DNA of 64,000 nt from Phycisphaerae bacterium (GCA_016795035.1 JAEUIT010000081.1:45777-109776); one strand, 5' to 3'. Numbered from the stretch's first letter, positions 42,498 through 52,545 are shown. Numbers and translations are program-made. Notes: generated by a model from the sequence alone, not told the origin.

Positions 42498-45446
42498 ATG
42501 CGACTTCTCACGATCCTCACCGCTCTCGTCGCCTCGATCTTCACGCCGCTCGCGCGTGGAGGCGACGTGTGCGACAGCGCGACCAACGGCTGCCTCGTCG
42601 TCAACCTCGACGCTGCGGGTTGCGACGACTCCGCCTGCTGCAACACCGTGTGCGTGCTCGAGCCGACGTGCTGCGAACTCGCCTGGGACCAACTCTGCGT
42701 GGCCCTCGCCTTCAAGTTCTGCGACAGCTGCGGCGTCGCGGGCAACTCGTGCTTCTCGGCGGGCGCCGCCCCCGGATGCTCGCAGGCCAACTGCTGCAAC
42801 TACGTCTGCTCGCTGCCCGGATGGGAGTTCTGCTGCGAGATCGTGTGGGACGCCGCGTGCGCGAAGGCCGCCGACTTCTACTGCCAGGGCTGCGGCTCGC
42901 CGGGCGCCGGCAACTGCAACTCGGTGCACGAGGGCTTCGGTTGCGTCGACGCCGTCTGCTGCGGCTCGGTCTGCGCGGTCGACCCCGACTGCTGCACGCT
43001 CTCGTGGGACCAGACCTGCGTCGAGTGGGCGAACATCTTCTGCCCGGGCTGCGGCAGCCCGCTCGTCGGCGCCTGCTGCTGGCCGCACGCCGGCCCGTAC
43101 TGCGACGACGCCGCCTGCTGCGAGACGGTCTGCGCCGCCGACCCCTTCTGCTGCTCGACCACGTGGGACAACGTCTGCGTCCTCGTCGCGAACGCGAGCT
43201 GCAACCTGACGCTCTGTAACTGCGGCGATCCCTCCGCCGGCCTCTGCAAGACCGTGCACGCGACGCCGGGCTGCTCCGACTTCGAGTGCTGCACCGCGGT
43301 GTGCAGCGCCGACAGCTATTGCTGCGCCGCCGAATGGGACTTCGCCTGCACGCTCCTCACGCTCGAATTCTGCGACAGCCTCGCCACCTGCGGCGACCTC
43401 GGCAAGGGCTCGTGCTTCGTGAAGCATGACACGCCCGGCTGCGACGACGGCGGCTGCTGCGAGCGCGTCTGCGACATCGATCCGCTCTGCTGCGAGATCG
43501 CCTGGGACCTCGACTGCGTCTTCTTCGCCGACAGCGTCTGCACCGACTGCGGCGACCTCTCGACCGGCTCGTGCTTCGTGCCGCACGGCAGCCCCGCCTG
43601 CTCCGACAAGGAGTGTTGCGAGGGCGTGTGCGCCGGCGACCCCTTCTGCTGCCAGGACTCGTGGGACACCGTGTGCGCCTTCCTCGCGAGCGCGATCTGC
43701 CCCGATCCCCTCCAGAATTGCGGCACGAACGTCAGCCGCAACTGCTATCTGCCGAGCTCGCTGCCCGGCTGCGACAACGCGTCGTGCTGCAACGAGATCT
43801 GCACGAGCATCGATCCCTTCTGCTGCGAAGGCGCGTGGGACGAGGTCTGCGTCGACATGGCGCTCTCCTACTGCGGCGACTTCGGCGCCGCGTGCCCGGG
43901 CCGCGGCTCGTGCATCACCGAGCACGTGTTCCCCGGCTGCAACGACGCGATCTGCTGCACCGCGATCTGCCTCCTCGACCCGACGTGCTGCACGCTCGGC
44001 TGGGACGCCTCCTGCGCCGAGAGCGCGAAGTCGCTCTGCTTCGGCCTGATCGTCTGCCCGGGCGACAAGCCCTGCGACAAGACGCACGGCTCGCCCGGCT
44101 GCGAAGATCCCTCGTGCTGCAACGTGGTGTGCGCGATCGATCCCCTCTGCTGCCAGGAGCGCTGGGACGTCCTCTGCGTGCAGTTGGCGCAGACGCGCTG
44201 CCAGCCGCTCCCGAGCCAGCCCTGCCCTTGCATCGGTAGCTGCTTCCAGTCGCATGACAATGCCGGCTGCGACGACGCGAGCTGCTGCGCGGGCGTGTGC
44301 GTCGTCGACGTCTCGTGCTGCGATACCCTCTGGGACGACGTCTGCGTCGGCCTCGCCCGCGGCCTCTGCTGCGGCACGGTCGGATGCGGCAACGCCTGCG
44401 CCGGATCGTGCTACGCGATCAGCGACGCGCCGTACTGCGACAACGCGGCGTGCTGCGAGGCGATCTGCGCGGAAGACCCGGTCTGCTGCTCGCAGCGCTG
44501 GGACAGCGCCTGCGTCGGCGCCGCCGAAGACCGATGCATCCGCCTCTGCGGCGTGTTCGGGTCGGGCGGCTGCTTCACCGCGAAGACGACGCCGGCCTGC
44601 GACATCCGCAGCTGCTGCGACGCCGTATGCAATGTCGACCCCTTCTGCTGCGAGTCGACCTGGGACGGCGACTGCGCCACGCTCGCGAAGGGCGACGATC
44701 TCGCCCAGCCTCCGGTGACTGGCCTCTGCGCCGTGCCTGACTGCGGCGAGAACGCCGCCGGTCGCTGCTGCGAGGAGCACGACACGCCGGCGTGCGACGA
44801 CAACGCCTGCTGCAACTCGGTGTGCGACACGGATCCCTTCTGCTGCGATTCGACTTGGGACGCCACCTGCGTCGAGCTCGCACGCAAGGACAACGCGTGC
44901 AACTGCGTGTCGGACTGCGGCGACTCCTGCGCCGGCTCCTGCTGTGCGGCGCACGACGGCCCGCTCTGCGACGACGAGCAGTGCTGCCTCGCGGTCTGCC
45001 TCATCGATCCCTTCTGCTGCGACCTCGGTGGCGGCGTGTGGGACAACCTCTGCGCCGCCCTCGCCTTCTCGACGGCCGCGTGCTTCGACTCGTGCCCACC
45101 GCCGGAATGCGGCGATCCCGAGGCGGGCGATTGCTGCCTCCCGCACGTCCTCCCGAACTGCGCCGACAAGGAGTGCTGCAACGACGTGTGCGACGTCGAC
45201 AGCTTCTGCTGCGACGTGCAGTGGGATCTCTCGTGTGCCCTCCAGGCGGCGAAACTCTGCGACATCTGCACGGCGAAACTCTTCTGCGGCTCGCCGAACG
45301 CGGGCTCGTGCTTCGTCGCCCACTCGGATCCGTACTGCGACGACGCCGGCTGCTGCAACCTCGTCTGCACCATCGACGAGTCGTGCTGCACGACCGAGTG
45401 GGACGTCCTCTGTGCGGAGTTCGCGGCCCAATTCTGCGGCGGCTGA
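42498..45446 (+). CDS. Secreted protein of 17 cysteine-rich repeats
   Basis: A protein of 982 aa. The ATG at 42498 puts a signal peptide first (LLTILTALVASIFTPLARGG); the open frame extends to a GTG at 42402. The mature part is 17 consecutive repeats of about 51-60 residues, with little else. Each unit reads: CG, a Gly-rich turn and a Cys, then PGCDDAxCCxxVC, then DPFCCxxxWDxxC, an Ala-rich helix, and a final Cys, giving 8-9 cysteines per unit and roughly 150 in total. The paired CC steps and invariant WD suggest a disulphide-stabilised fold with possible calcium sites. I know no named domain with this pattern. A strong terminator follows. Confidence 0.82.
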   Translation: MRLLTILTALVASIFTPLARGGDVCDSATNGCLVVNLDAAGCDDSACCNTVCVLEPTCCELAWDQLCVALAFKFCDSCGVAGNSCFSAGAAPGCSQANCCNYVCSLPGWEFCCEIVWDAACAKAADFYCQGCGSPGAGNCNSVHEGFGCVDAVCCGSVCAVDPDCCTLSWDQTCVEWANIFCPGCGSPLVGACCWPHAGPYCDDAACCETVCAADPFCCSTTWDNVCVLVANASCNLTLCNCGDPSAGLCKTVHATPGCSDFECCTAVCSADSYCCAAEWDFACTLLTLEFCDSLATCGDLGKGSCFVKHDTPGCDDGGCCERVCDIDPLCCEIAWDLDCVFFADSVCTDCGDLSTGSCFVPHGSPACSDKECCEGVCAGDPFCCQDSWDTVCAFLASAICPDPLQNCGTNVSRNCYLPSSLPGCDNASCCNEICTSIDPFCCEGAWDEVCVDMALSYCGDFGAACPGRGSCITEHVFPGCNDAICCTAICLLDPTCCTLGWDASCAESAKSLCFGLIVCPGDKPCDKTHGSPGCEDPSCCNVVCAIDPLCCQERWDVLCVQLAQTRCQPLPSQPCPCIGSCFQSHDNAGCDDASCCAGVCVVDVSCCDTLWDDVCVGLARGLCCGTVGCGNACAGSCYAISDAPYCDNAACCEAICAEDPVCCSQRWDSACVGAAEDRCIRLCGVFGSGGCFTAKTTPACDIRSCCDAVCNVDPFCCESTWDGDCATLAKGDDLAQPPVTGLCAVPDCGENAAGRCCEEHDTPACDDNACCNSVCDTDPFCCDSTWDATCVELARKDNACNCVSDCGDSCAGSCCAAHDGPLCDDEQCCLAVCLIDPFCCDLGGGVWDNLCAALAFSTAACFDSCPPPECGDPEAGDCCLPHVLPNCADKECCNDVCDVDSFCCDVQWDLSCALQAAKLCDICTAKLFCGSPNAGSCFVAHSDPYCDDAGCCNLVCTIDESCCTTEWDVLCAEFAAQFCGG

Positions 45447-45484
45447 GTTCGGCGACGGCGGAGTTCTGTGGAGACATGACCGAT

Positions 45485-45521
45485 GCCTCCCGCGCGCGGC
45501 GCACGGCCGCGCGCGGGAGGC
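45485..45521 (+). terminator. Rho-independent-type terminator
   Basis: A 16-bp perfect GC-rich stem (left 45485-45500, right 45506-45521) with a 5-base loop, and TTTT at 45531. It lies 38 bases after the cysteine-repeat gene and before the symporter. Confidence 0.82.
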
Positions 45522-45542
45522 TCGGTCGCGTTTTGCCCTAGC

Positions 45543-46847
45543 ATGCCCCCGATGTCTCGTACGGGGATCCAAACGGCGGCCGTCCTCATCGCACTCGTCG
45601 CGGGTGTCGCCACCGGCGAGTGGCTCTTCCGCTCGGGGATCGGCGCGAGCGTCTGGTGGAGCGAGCTCGGCGAGATCTTCCTCCTCCGTCCGCTCCTCGT
45701 CCTCACCATCCCGATCGTCTTCGTGAGCGTGGCGCTCGGCGTCGCGTCGATCGGCGACGTGCGAAGCCTCGGCCGCCTCGGCGGCGCGACCGTCACGTTC
45801 TACCTCGCCACGATGCTCATCGCCGCGTCGCTCGGCGCCACGCTGATCACCGCCGTGAGTCCGGGGTCGAAGGCGACGGCGGCCGACGTCGCGGCGCTTC
45901 GGGCACAAGGCGAGCGCGACTACGAGAAGGACGCCACGCGCCGCGAGCGCATCGAATCGGCCGAATCGCTCGGCCTCTCGGGGGCCTTCCTCAACATCGT
46001 GAAGCAGGCGCTTCCGCGCAACCTCCTGAAGGACGCGAGCGAAGGCAACACGCTTGCGGTCATCGTTGCAGCCATCGTCCTCGGCCTCGCGTGCGGCTTG
46101 CTGGGGTCGGAGACGAAGCCAGTCACCGATCTCCTGCAGGCGCTCTCGGCGATTCTCCACACGATCGTCGGCTGGGTGCTCTGGCTTCTGCCGCTCGGCG
46201 TTTATTGCCTGTCGACCGCAAGCGTCGCGAAGATCGGGCTCGCCACCATCGCCGGACCGATCGCCGGCTACATGGCCGTCGTCTTCGTCGGCCTCGTGAT
46301 CCAGGCGCTCCTCGTCCTCCCGATCCTGCAGTGGATGCTCGGGGGCGGAAACGGCTGGTCGTTCGCGTGGGCGCTGCGCCGCGTGTGGATCACGGCGTTC
46401 GCGACGAGCTCCTCGAACGCGACGCTCCCGATCACGATCGAGGAGTGCGAGCGCAACGGCGTCTCGAAGCGGGCGACCGCGTTCGTCGTGCCGCTCGGCG
46501 CGACCGTCAACATGAACGGCACCGCCCTCTACGAGGCGGTGGCGGTGCTCTTCCTCTTCCAGCTCTTCGGGATCGACCTCAACGTCGGCGAGATCGTCAT
46601 TGTCGTCGTTGCAGCCGTGCTCGCCGCGGTCGGCGCCGCGGGGATTCCGAGCGCCGGGCTCGTGACGATGGTGATCGTCGTGAGCGCCGCGAACGCCGCG
46701 CTCGCGGGCCGCGGATTGCCCCAACTTCCGATCGCAGCCGTCGGGATCATCATCGGCGTCGATCGCGTCCTCGACATGTGCCGCACCGTCTTGAACGTGT
46801 GGGGCGACTGCGTGGCCGCGAAGATCGTCACGAGACTCGCGCCGTGA
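45543..46847 (+). CDS. Sodium/proton:dicarboxylate (glutamate) symporter
   Basis: A protein of 434 aa, the normal length of the DAACS family (GltP/DctA). It has eight membrane helices plus re-entrant loops. The signature serine-rich loop FATSSSNATLPITIEEC (HP1) and VPLGATVNMNGTALYEA (TM7, NMNGT cation site) are clear, as is GVDRVLDMCRTVLNVWGD (TM8, substrate Asp/Arg). It imports glutamate, aspartate or C4-dicarboxylates. I begin at ATG 45543; ATG 45552 is an alternative. It overlaps the next gene by GTGA, indicating translational coupling. Confidence 0.9.
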   Translation: MPPMSRTGIQTAAVLIALVAGVATGEWLFRSGIGASVWWSELGEIFLLRPLLVLTIPIVFVSVALGVASIGDVRSLGRLGGATVTFYLATMLIAASLGATLITAVSPGSKATAADVAALRAQGERDYEKDATRRERIESAESLGLSGAFLNIVKQALPRNLLKDASEGNTLAVIVAAIVLGLACGLLGSETKPVTDLLQALSAILHTIVGWVLWLLPLGVYCLSTASVAKIGLATIAGPIAGYMAVVFVGLVIQALLVLPILQWMLGGGNGWSFAWALRRVWITAFATSSSNATLPITIEECERNGVSKRATAFVVPLGATVNMNGTALYEAVAVLFLFQLFGIDLNVGEIVIVVVAAVLAAVGAAGIPSAGLVTMVIVVSAANAALAGRGLPQLPIAAVGIIIGVDRVLDMCRTVLNVWGDCVAAKIVTRLAP

Positions 46848-49006
46848 GCGCCGCCGCGCTGACACGCGCCGCCGACACGGCGCTCGATGCCTTCCTCGGC
46901 GTGGGCGCCGGCGAGCGCGTCGCGCTCACCGTGCCGGCGTCGCTCGAGCCGCGCCACGCGTTCGTCGAGTCCGTGCGCGACCGGCTTGCGGCGCGCGGAG
47001 TCGCCGCGACGGAAATCCCCTGCCCGGGCACCGATCTTCTCGCATCAGAGGGTGCGCTCGACGCGGCGCTTGCCGCCGGGCATGCCGGCGACTGGCCCGA
47101 CTCGATCATCGAACTCGCCGACATCTCGCTCTACCAGACCCCCGCGCTCCAGCGCTTCGTTCGCTCGGGCGGCCGCGTCCTGAGCCTGCCGAAGATCGAT
47201 CCGGCCGCGGCCGAGCGACTGCTCGGTTCGCTCGACGTCGGCGAACTCCGCCGCGTGCAGCACGCGCTCCTCGTACGGCTCCGTGCGGCCGAGCGGGTCG
47301 TGGTAACGACCGGCGACGGACGCGCCGAACTCGTCCTGACGCTCGACCGCCGCTCGGCCGCGACCCGCGTGCGCCGCGCGCTCCGTCAATCGGTCGGCTT
47401 CGTCTATGGCGCGACGCCCCTTCCGATCGTGCGGGCGCAGTTCGCGTTTCTCGTCGGGCAAGTCTCGATCCAGGGGCGCCCGCGCGAGACGAAGGGCACC
47501 TTCGTCGCCGACCGCTATCTCTGGCCGCCGGTCGACGTCGGCCGACTCACGAACCCGATCGACCTCGCGATCCGCGGTGGCTACGTGCGCGAGGCGCACG
47601 GCCTCCACGTGCCGGCCTCGCTTCGCGCGGCGCTTGCCGTGCCGCGCTCGGTCGAGCATCTCTCGATCGGGTTCCTCCCGTCGGCCACGTTCGACGGCGC
47701 GCTCCTCGAGGCCGAGCGCGTGCACGGCGCGGTCACGCTCGGGTTCGGCCAGTTTCCGCATCACATGGACGCGATCGCCTCGGACGCGACGATCACGCTC
47801 GATGGCCGCGACGTCCTCGTCGATCGCGGGCGACTGTGCGTCCCGACGTCGCCCGACGCCGCACGACTCTCGGCGCCGCGGCCCGCCGCCGGGCGATCCA
47901 TGCTCGGCCGCGTCGCCTCGATCCTCCGCCCGATCCCGGTGCGCATGTTCGGGACGCCGCGCGGCCGGATCGCGTTCGCCGGCCCCTGCGCCCATGAAGG
48001 CGCATGGCTCCTTCGCTTCAGCGAGCGCGCGCTCGGGCCGGTCGACGAGCGCCGGGCGCGACCGCGCGGACTCGGCGCCGCGCTCGGCGACGCCGACCTG
48101 TCGATTCTCAACGTTGCAGGCGAGCGGCTGCGGCTCGAGGGCCGCGGCCGCGACATGGTGCGCGTGCCCGGCCTCGTTCAGCAGACGCTCGACCTCGCGG
48201 GCGTGCGGGCGAACGGGCTGAAGGCGCTCGCGGGCAACTCGAACGCGTCGAACGACCTTCGGGTCATGCGGAAGGAGGCGCTCGCGCCGCGCGTCACCCC
48301 GCTCGACGACCCGGCACTCGACCGCTTCTACGAGCGCTACTACGCGCCGCAACTCCGTGAGCGCTACGGCGCGCTCGCGGGGTTCACGTCGCGCGAGGAT
48401 CTTCGCGTGCACGTCGGCCACGCCGATCTCCTTGAGATCATGCGCGGAGACGATGCCATCGCCGCGACGATCGTGCGCGTGGACGGACGCCACGCGGCGC
48501 TCGTGCAGGCCGGACTTCTCGACGGCAACCAGGAGTTTCGCCGCCTCCGCGGGCTGGCGGCGACGTACGCGTTCGGCGCGCAGCACGCGGTCGAGCGCGG
48601 CGCCGACACGCTCGGCTTCGGCGGGTCGCTGCCCTTTCTCCGTGACGGCGTCCTCACGTTCAAGGCGAAGTGGAGCCCCTCGCTCGTGCCGCCCGAGCCA
48701 GGCACTGGTTACGCGATCGAGGCGAACGTGCGATCGGACGCGGCGTGCGCCTTCCTCGAGAACTCGCCGATCCTCGCCGTCGCGCCGGACGGCGGGCTTG
48801 TCGGCGTGACCTGCGTGCGTGCGACGACGAAACTCGATCGACTCTTCGAACTCGTGGTACCCGGCCTCGGGCGCCTTGCATGTCTTCTCGACGGCGTCCC
48901 CGAGGAGGCCGTGCGCGCGGCGACGAGCGAGCGCCTGGAACCCGCGCGGGTGCGCTGCATCGACCGCGGCACGGCGACGTCGCTGCGCGATGTCGTCATG
49001 GCCTAA
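46844..49006 (+). CDS. Fusion of M29 aminopeptidase-like and GNAT-type domains
   Basis: A protein of 720 aa starting at GTG 46844, overlapping the symporter stop. Residues 1-340 resemble thermophilic aminopeptidases of family M29: an N-terminal Rossmann-like part (GAGERVALTVP ... SGGRVLSLPKI) and a C-terminal part with LTLGFGQFPHHMD-like metal-site phrasing (TLGFGQFPHHMDAIAS, about 300). From about 450 the protein has a GNAT/FemAB-like acetyltransferase pattern (RFYERYYAPQLRERYG ... ATIVRVDGRHAALVQAGLLDGNQEF). I know no standard family with this order. The coupled transporter suggests a role in amino-acid or peptide use. Confidence 0.6.
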   Translation: MSAAALTRAADTALDAFLGVGAGERVALTVPASLEPRHAFVESVRDRLAARGVAATEIPCPGTDLLASEGALDAALAAGHAGDWPDSIIELADISLYQTPALQRFVRSGGRVLSLPKIDPAAAERLLGSLDVGELRRVQHALLVRLRAAERVVVTTGDGRAELVLTLDRRSAATRVRRALRQSVGFVYGATPLPIVRAQFAFLVGQVSIQGRPRETKGTFVADRYLWPPVDVGRLTNPIDLAIRGGYVREAHGLHVPASLRAALAVPRSVEHLSIGFLPSATFDGALLEAERVHGAVTLGFGQFPHHMDAIASDATITLDGRDVLVDRGRLCVPTSPDAARLSAPRPAAGRSMLGRVASILRPIPVRMFGTPRGRIAFAGPCAHEGAWLLRFSERALGPVDERRARPRGLGAALGDADLSILNVAGERLRLEGRGRDMVRVPGLVQQTLDLAGVRANGLKALAGNSNASNDLRVMRKEALAPRVTPLDDPALDRFYERYYAPQLRERYGALAGFTSREDLRVHVGHADLLEIMRGDDAIAATIVRVDGRHAALVQAGLLDGNQEFRRLRGLAATYAFGAQHAVERGADTLGFGGSLPFLRDGVLTFKAKWSPSLVPPEPGTGYAIEANVRSDAACAFLENSPILAVAPDGGLVGVTCVRATTKLDRLFELVVPGLGRLACLLDGVPEEAVRAATSERLEPARVRCIDRGTATSLRDVVMA

Positions 49007-49012
49007 GTCGCG

Positions 49013-49921
49013 TTACGTCCGGCCCACCCGCGCCATCGCCGCTTTCTCTTCCTCGCGCGCCTTCGCGGCGTCGTCGGGCCGCTCAAGCCTATCGAGCACG
49101 CGCGCGAGTTTCGCCCACGCCTCGTAGTGGTCCGGGTAGAGCGTCACCGCTTCGCGAAGGACGCGCTCGGCGTCGGCGATCTTCTCGCGGCGCACCAGGA
49201 CGTCGCCGAGCCGCGCCTTCGCCTTCGCGACTTCGCGGGCCGCCTTCGGATCCTTCTCCTGCATCGCGATCGCGCGGGTGAACGCGGCTTCGGCGTCGTC
49301 GAGGCGATCGTCGTCGAGGGCAACGACGCCAAGGCCGAACACGCTGTCCGCTTCGCTCGGCACGCGACGGAGGTGCTCGTCGAACGCGTCGCGCGCAAGC
49401 GCGAGGTCGCCGAGGTAGTAGGCGCACCAGCCGAGGAAGTGGAAGACGTAGTCGACTTCGGGGAAGGATTGCTTCGCGGCGATCGCCTCTTCGAAGTACG
49501 GCTTCGCGTCGGCGTAGCGCTTCTGCTTCTGGATCGCGACGCCGAGAAGGAAGGCGATCTGCCCGTCTCCCTTGCGCTCGGCCAGCGCGCCGCGGAGCGC
49601 GGCCTCCGCCGAGTCGAAACGTTCGGCGCGCATCATCGACTTCGCGATGCGAACGCGCTCGTCGAGGGGCGGCCGCGGCGCGTCGGGCGCCGGCGGCCGG
49701 GGGACGGCGGCCCACGCCGGCGACGCGGCGGGCGACCGCGCGGGCGGCGCAGCCGGGTCCGAGGCCACGACGGGGGCTGGCCCGGCGCTCGAATTCGCGG
49801 GATTTCCCGGGGGATCGCTGCGCGAACAGGCGTTGGCGAGCGCGGTCGAGGCCACGAGCGCCACCCACAGGACCCGCAGGCGCGCGCGTGGGATGTCGAG
49901 TTGTCGAAGACAGGCGCGCAT
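49013..49921 (-). CDS. TPR-repeat lipoprotein
   Basis: A protein of 302 aa from the ATG at 49921. A lipoprotein signal (VLWVALVASTALANAC) places the lipidated Cys at about residue 32. A Pro/Ala-rich linker follows, then at least five TPR units (e.g. AEAALRGALAERKGDGQIAF, AEAAFTRAIAMQEKDPKAAR, LYPDHYEAWAKLARVL). TPRs mediate protein contacts, so this is a probable envelope scaffold. It is convergent with the fusion gene, with 6 bases between the stops. The much longer open frame upstream is an antisense shadow of the gene at 50120. Confidence 0.75.
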   Translation of the reverse strand: MRACLRQLDIPRARLRVLWVALVASTALANACSRSDPPGNPANSSAGPAPVVASDPAAPPARSPAASPAWAAVPRPPAPDAPRPPLDERVRIAKSMMRAERFDSAEAALRGALAERKGDGQIAFLLGVAIQKQKRYADAKPYFEEAIAAKQSFPEVDYVFHFLGWCAYYLGDLALARDAFDEHLRRVPSEADSVFGLGVVALDDDRLDDAEAAFTRAIAMQEKDPKAAREVAKAKARLGDVLVRREKIADAERVLREAVTLYPDHYEAWAKLARVLDRLERPDDAAKAREEEKAAMARVGRT

Positions 49922-50119
49922 CAGGTGCGGAGACTGTACGAGAGACCGACGGACGCCTCGCGTGAACGACGCACATGCAGGCGGGACTCCGTCAGTCGAC
50001 GCAAATACTCCTCCATTCCCAAACTGACGGATTGACATGACCGCATGCCGGAATGAGACTAGCGGAAGCGTGTGGGGTTCGGTGACGGGACCCCTGTTCA
50101 TTTCGACAAGGAGAGCTGC

Positions 50120-52519
50120 ATGAGACGACCGACGTTCGCCACGGCGACGCTGACGATCTTGGGCGCCTTCGGTGGTATCTCGACGCTTGCGTCGAGCGCC
50201 GCGATGGCCCAAGGCTGGGTGAATTTTGCCAACGAGACCGCAACGCGCCTGGTGGCGCCCGCCGGACTCGGATCGGCGGACCCCGAGGAGAAAGACTTCG
50301 CCTACGCCGATCTTGACAAGGACGGCGACATCGACCTCATCTGCGTCCGGAAGCAGCCCTTCACCGTCTCGACGGGCAAGCGCAACATCCTCTACATGAA
50401 TGAGGGCGGCGTGCTCGTCGAGCGCACCAACGAGTACGCCACGGCTGCCGACGACGGCGGTCAGGGCTTCCTCGACATCACGAACGACCGCGACGTCGCG
50501 ATCGGCGACTTCAACAACGACGGCTGGCTCGACTTCGTCACGGCACCGGCGCTCAACCAAGACCTGCCGAAGACGATCTCGCACCCGCGCGTCTACATGA
50601 ACCTCGGCAACAACGGAAGCGGCCAGTGGCAGGGCTTCCGCTATGAGCAGGCTCGCATCCCGCTCATGAACCCCGCGCCGAACGCGTGCGGCGTCGCCGT
50701 CGGCGACGTCACCAACGACGGCTTCCCCGACATCTACATCACGACCTACTTCCAGGGTCTCAGCGATCGCCTTCTCATCAACAACGGCAGCGGCGTCTTC
50801 ACCGACGAAACGCTCTCCCGCATGACCGCGACCATGGTGTCGTCGGGCTTCGGCACGGCGGCGTCGATCGTTGACATGAACGGCGACGGCGCCCCCGACG
50901 TCGTTCGCTCGGAGAACGGCCCGTTCAAGGCGACCTACAACAAGCCGACGCAGATCGGCGTGTTCGACAAGCATGAGACGGCGAGCTCCGGCGCGCACTA
51001 CGGCATGTCGACCGGCGACCTCAACAACGACGGCAAGATGGACGTCGTCGTCGGCGACGACGGCTCCGACCGCTATCTGCTGAACGTCGGCAACGGCACC
51101 GACGGCATGGCGAACTTCGAGTCGAAGACCTTCTCGTTCGTCACCGGTGGCGACGACGGCTTCGGCAACAACAGCCGCATCGTCGACCTCAATAACGACG
51201 GCTTCCGCGACGTCCTCATCGCCGACGTCGACGTCGACATCGGCGGCTGCTCGCGTCGCCTCCACATGTATCGCAACCTCGGCAACCTGCCCAGCGTGAC
51301 GCTGCAGGACCAGGGCACCGGCGGCATCCCGGAATCGGAACTCACCGGCTCCCACGACGTCGCGGTGTTTGACCTGAATGGCGACGGCTGGAACGACGTG
51401 ATCGTCGGCCGTTGCGCGGGTATCCGCGTCTTCATCAACCAGCCGCCGATCGGCCTCGCGGTTTCGTACCCCGACGGTCTCCCCGGCTTCATCACGCCGA
51501 ATCAGCCGACCTCGTTCACCGTGAAGCTCAACCCGACCGGCGGCGGTGCCGTCCAGGCGGGCAGCGAGAAGCTCTTCTACGCGGTGCAGTTCGGTGGTCA
51601 GCAGAACGTCGACCTCGTTCCGCTCGGCAACAACCTCTACCAGGCCACGCTCCCCGCGGCGGCCTGCACCGAGACGATCCAGTGGTGGGTCACGGCGAAG
51701 CTCGTCGGCTCGAACAACGTGATCAGCGACCCGCCCGGCGCCCCGGCGACGTTCTACACGTCGCTCTCGGCGGAAGGCAGCACGATCACCTATCGCGAAG
51801 AGTTCGAAGCCGGCACGACCGGTTGGACGGTCACGAACGCCCCCGGCCTCACCGCCGGCGCGTGGGTTGCCGTCAATCCGAACGGCACCGTGGTCCAGTC
51901 GAAGCAGGCCGCGCCGGAAGACGACGCGACCAGCGGCGACGGCCTCATCGCCTTCGTCACGCAGAATGGCTCCGTGGGCGGCGCTCCGTCAATCTCTGAC
52001 GTCGACTTCGGCCCGACCTTCCTGACCAGCCCGAAGATCGATGCGGGCGGCGGCGACGCCCTCGTGTCGTTCGCGGCGTGGTTCTTCTGCGACGACTTTG
52101 GATTTGCGACCGCCGACAAGCTCCTCGTGGAGGTGAGCGACGACGACGGACTCACGTGGGTCGAAGTGATGTTGATCGACACGACGAATAGCACGTGGAA
52201 GAACTTCCTCTTCCGCGTGAGCGACTACGTCGCGCCGACCGATGCGGTCCGCGTGCGCTTCTCGACGAAGGACATCCCGAACGACTCGACGACTGAGGCG
52301 GGCATCGACAACTTCCAGGTGGAGATGATCCTCTGCCCGGCGTCGTGCTCCACCGACTTCACGGGCGACGGCATGACCGACGGCGCCGATCTCGGCTTCC
52401 TGCTCGGCCTCTGGGGCCAGACGGGCAAGCCGGGCTTCGTCGGCGACGTCACCGCGGACGGCGTGATCGATGGCGCCGACCTCGGCCAAGTCTTGGGCGC
52501 CTGGGGCGCCTGCAACTAA
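50120..52519 (+). CDS. Secreted VCBS/FG-GAP protein with dockerin-like tail
   Basis: A protein of 799 aa. I chose the ATG at 50120 since GGAGAG precedes it and a signal peptide follows (LGAFGGISTLASSAAMAQ). About seven VCBS/FG-GAP units each carry calcium loops such as DLDKDGDIDLICV, DFNNDGWLDFVT, DMNGDGAPDVV and DLNNDGFRDVLIA. A beta-sandwich domain follows (about 480-740, with WTVTNAPGLTAGAW and a jelly-roll-like DDDGLTWVEVMLIDTT). The tail has two dockerin-like loops (DFTGDGMTDGADLGFLLGLW, DVTADGVIDGADLGQVLGAW). It is probably extracellular and calcium-dependent. A strong terminator follows. Confidence 0.85.
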   Translation: MRRPTFATATLTILGAFGGISTLASSAAMAQGWVNFANETATRLVAPAGLGSADPEEKDFAYADLDKDGDIDLICVRKQPFTVSTGKRNILYMNEGGVLVERTNEYATAADDGGQGFLDITNDRDVAIGDFNNDGWLDFVTAPALNQDLPKTISHPRVYMNLGNNGSGQWQGFRYEQARIPLMNPAPNACGVAVGDVTNDGFPDIYITTYFQGLSDRLLINNGSGVFTDETLSRMTATMVSSGFGTAASIVDMNGDGAPDVVRSENGPFKATYNKPTQIGVFDKHETASSGAHYGMSTGDLNNDGKMDVVVGDDGSDRYLLNVGNGTDGMANFESKTFSFVTGGDDGFGNNSRIVDLNNDGFRDVLIADVDVDIGGCSRRLHMYRNLGNLPSVTLQDQGTGGIPESELTGSHDVAVFDLNGDGWNDVIVGRCAGIRVFINQPPIGLAVSYPDGLPGFITPNQPTSFTVKLNPTGGGAVQAGSEKLFYAVQFGGQQNVDLVPLGNNLYQATLPAAACTETIQWWVTAKLVGSNNVISDPPGAPATFYTSLSAEGSTITYREEFEAGTTGWTVTNAPGLTAGAWVAVNPNGTVVQSKQAAPEDDATSGDGLIAFVTQNGSVGGAPSISDVDFGPTFLTSPKIDAGGGDALVSFAAWFFCDDFGFATADKLLVEVSDDDGLTWVEVMLIDTTNSTWKNFLFRVSDYVAPTDAVRVRFSTKDIPNDSTTEAGIDNFQVEMILCPASCSTDFTGDGMTDGADLGFLLGLWGQTGKPGFVGDVTADGVIDGADLGQVLGAWGACN

Positions 52520-52545
52520 GTCCGACGTAGACACTGCTTGAAACA

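Noticed and set aside
39351..46865. A 2504-codon open frame on the minus strand
   Set aside because: It is antisense to three well-supported genes (protease, cysteine-repeat protein, symporter). Its Arg/Ala/Glu/Asp-rich composition with no domain is typical of a GC-rich shadow.
49922..51355. Upstream extension of the TPR lipoprotein frame
   Set aside because: It runs antisense to the VCBS/FG-GAP gene and would bury the lipoprotein signal in the middle of the protein.
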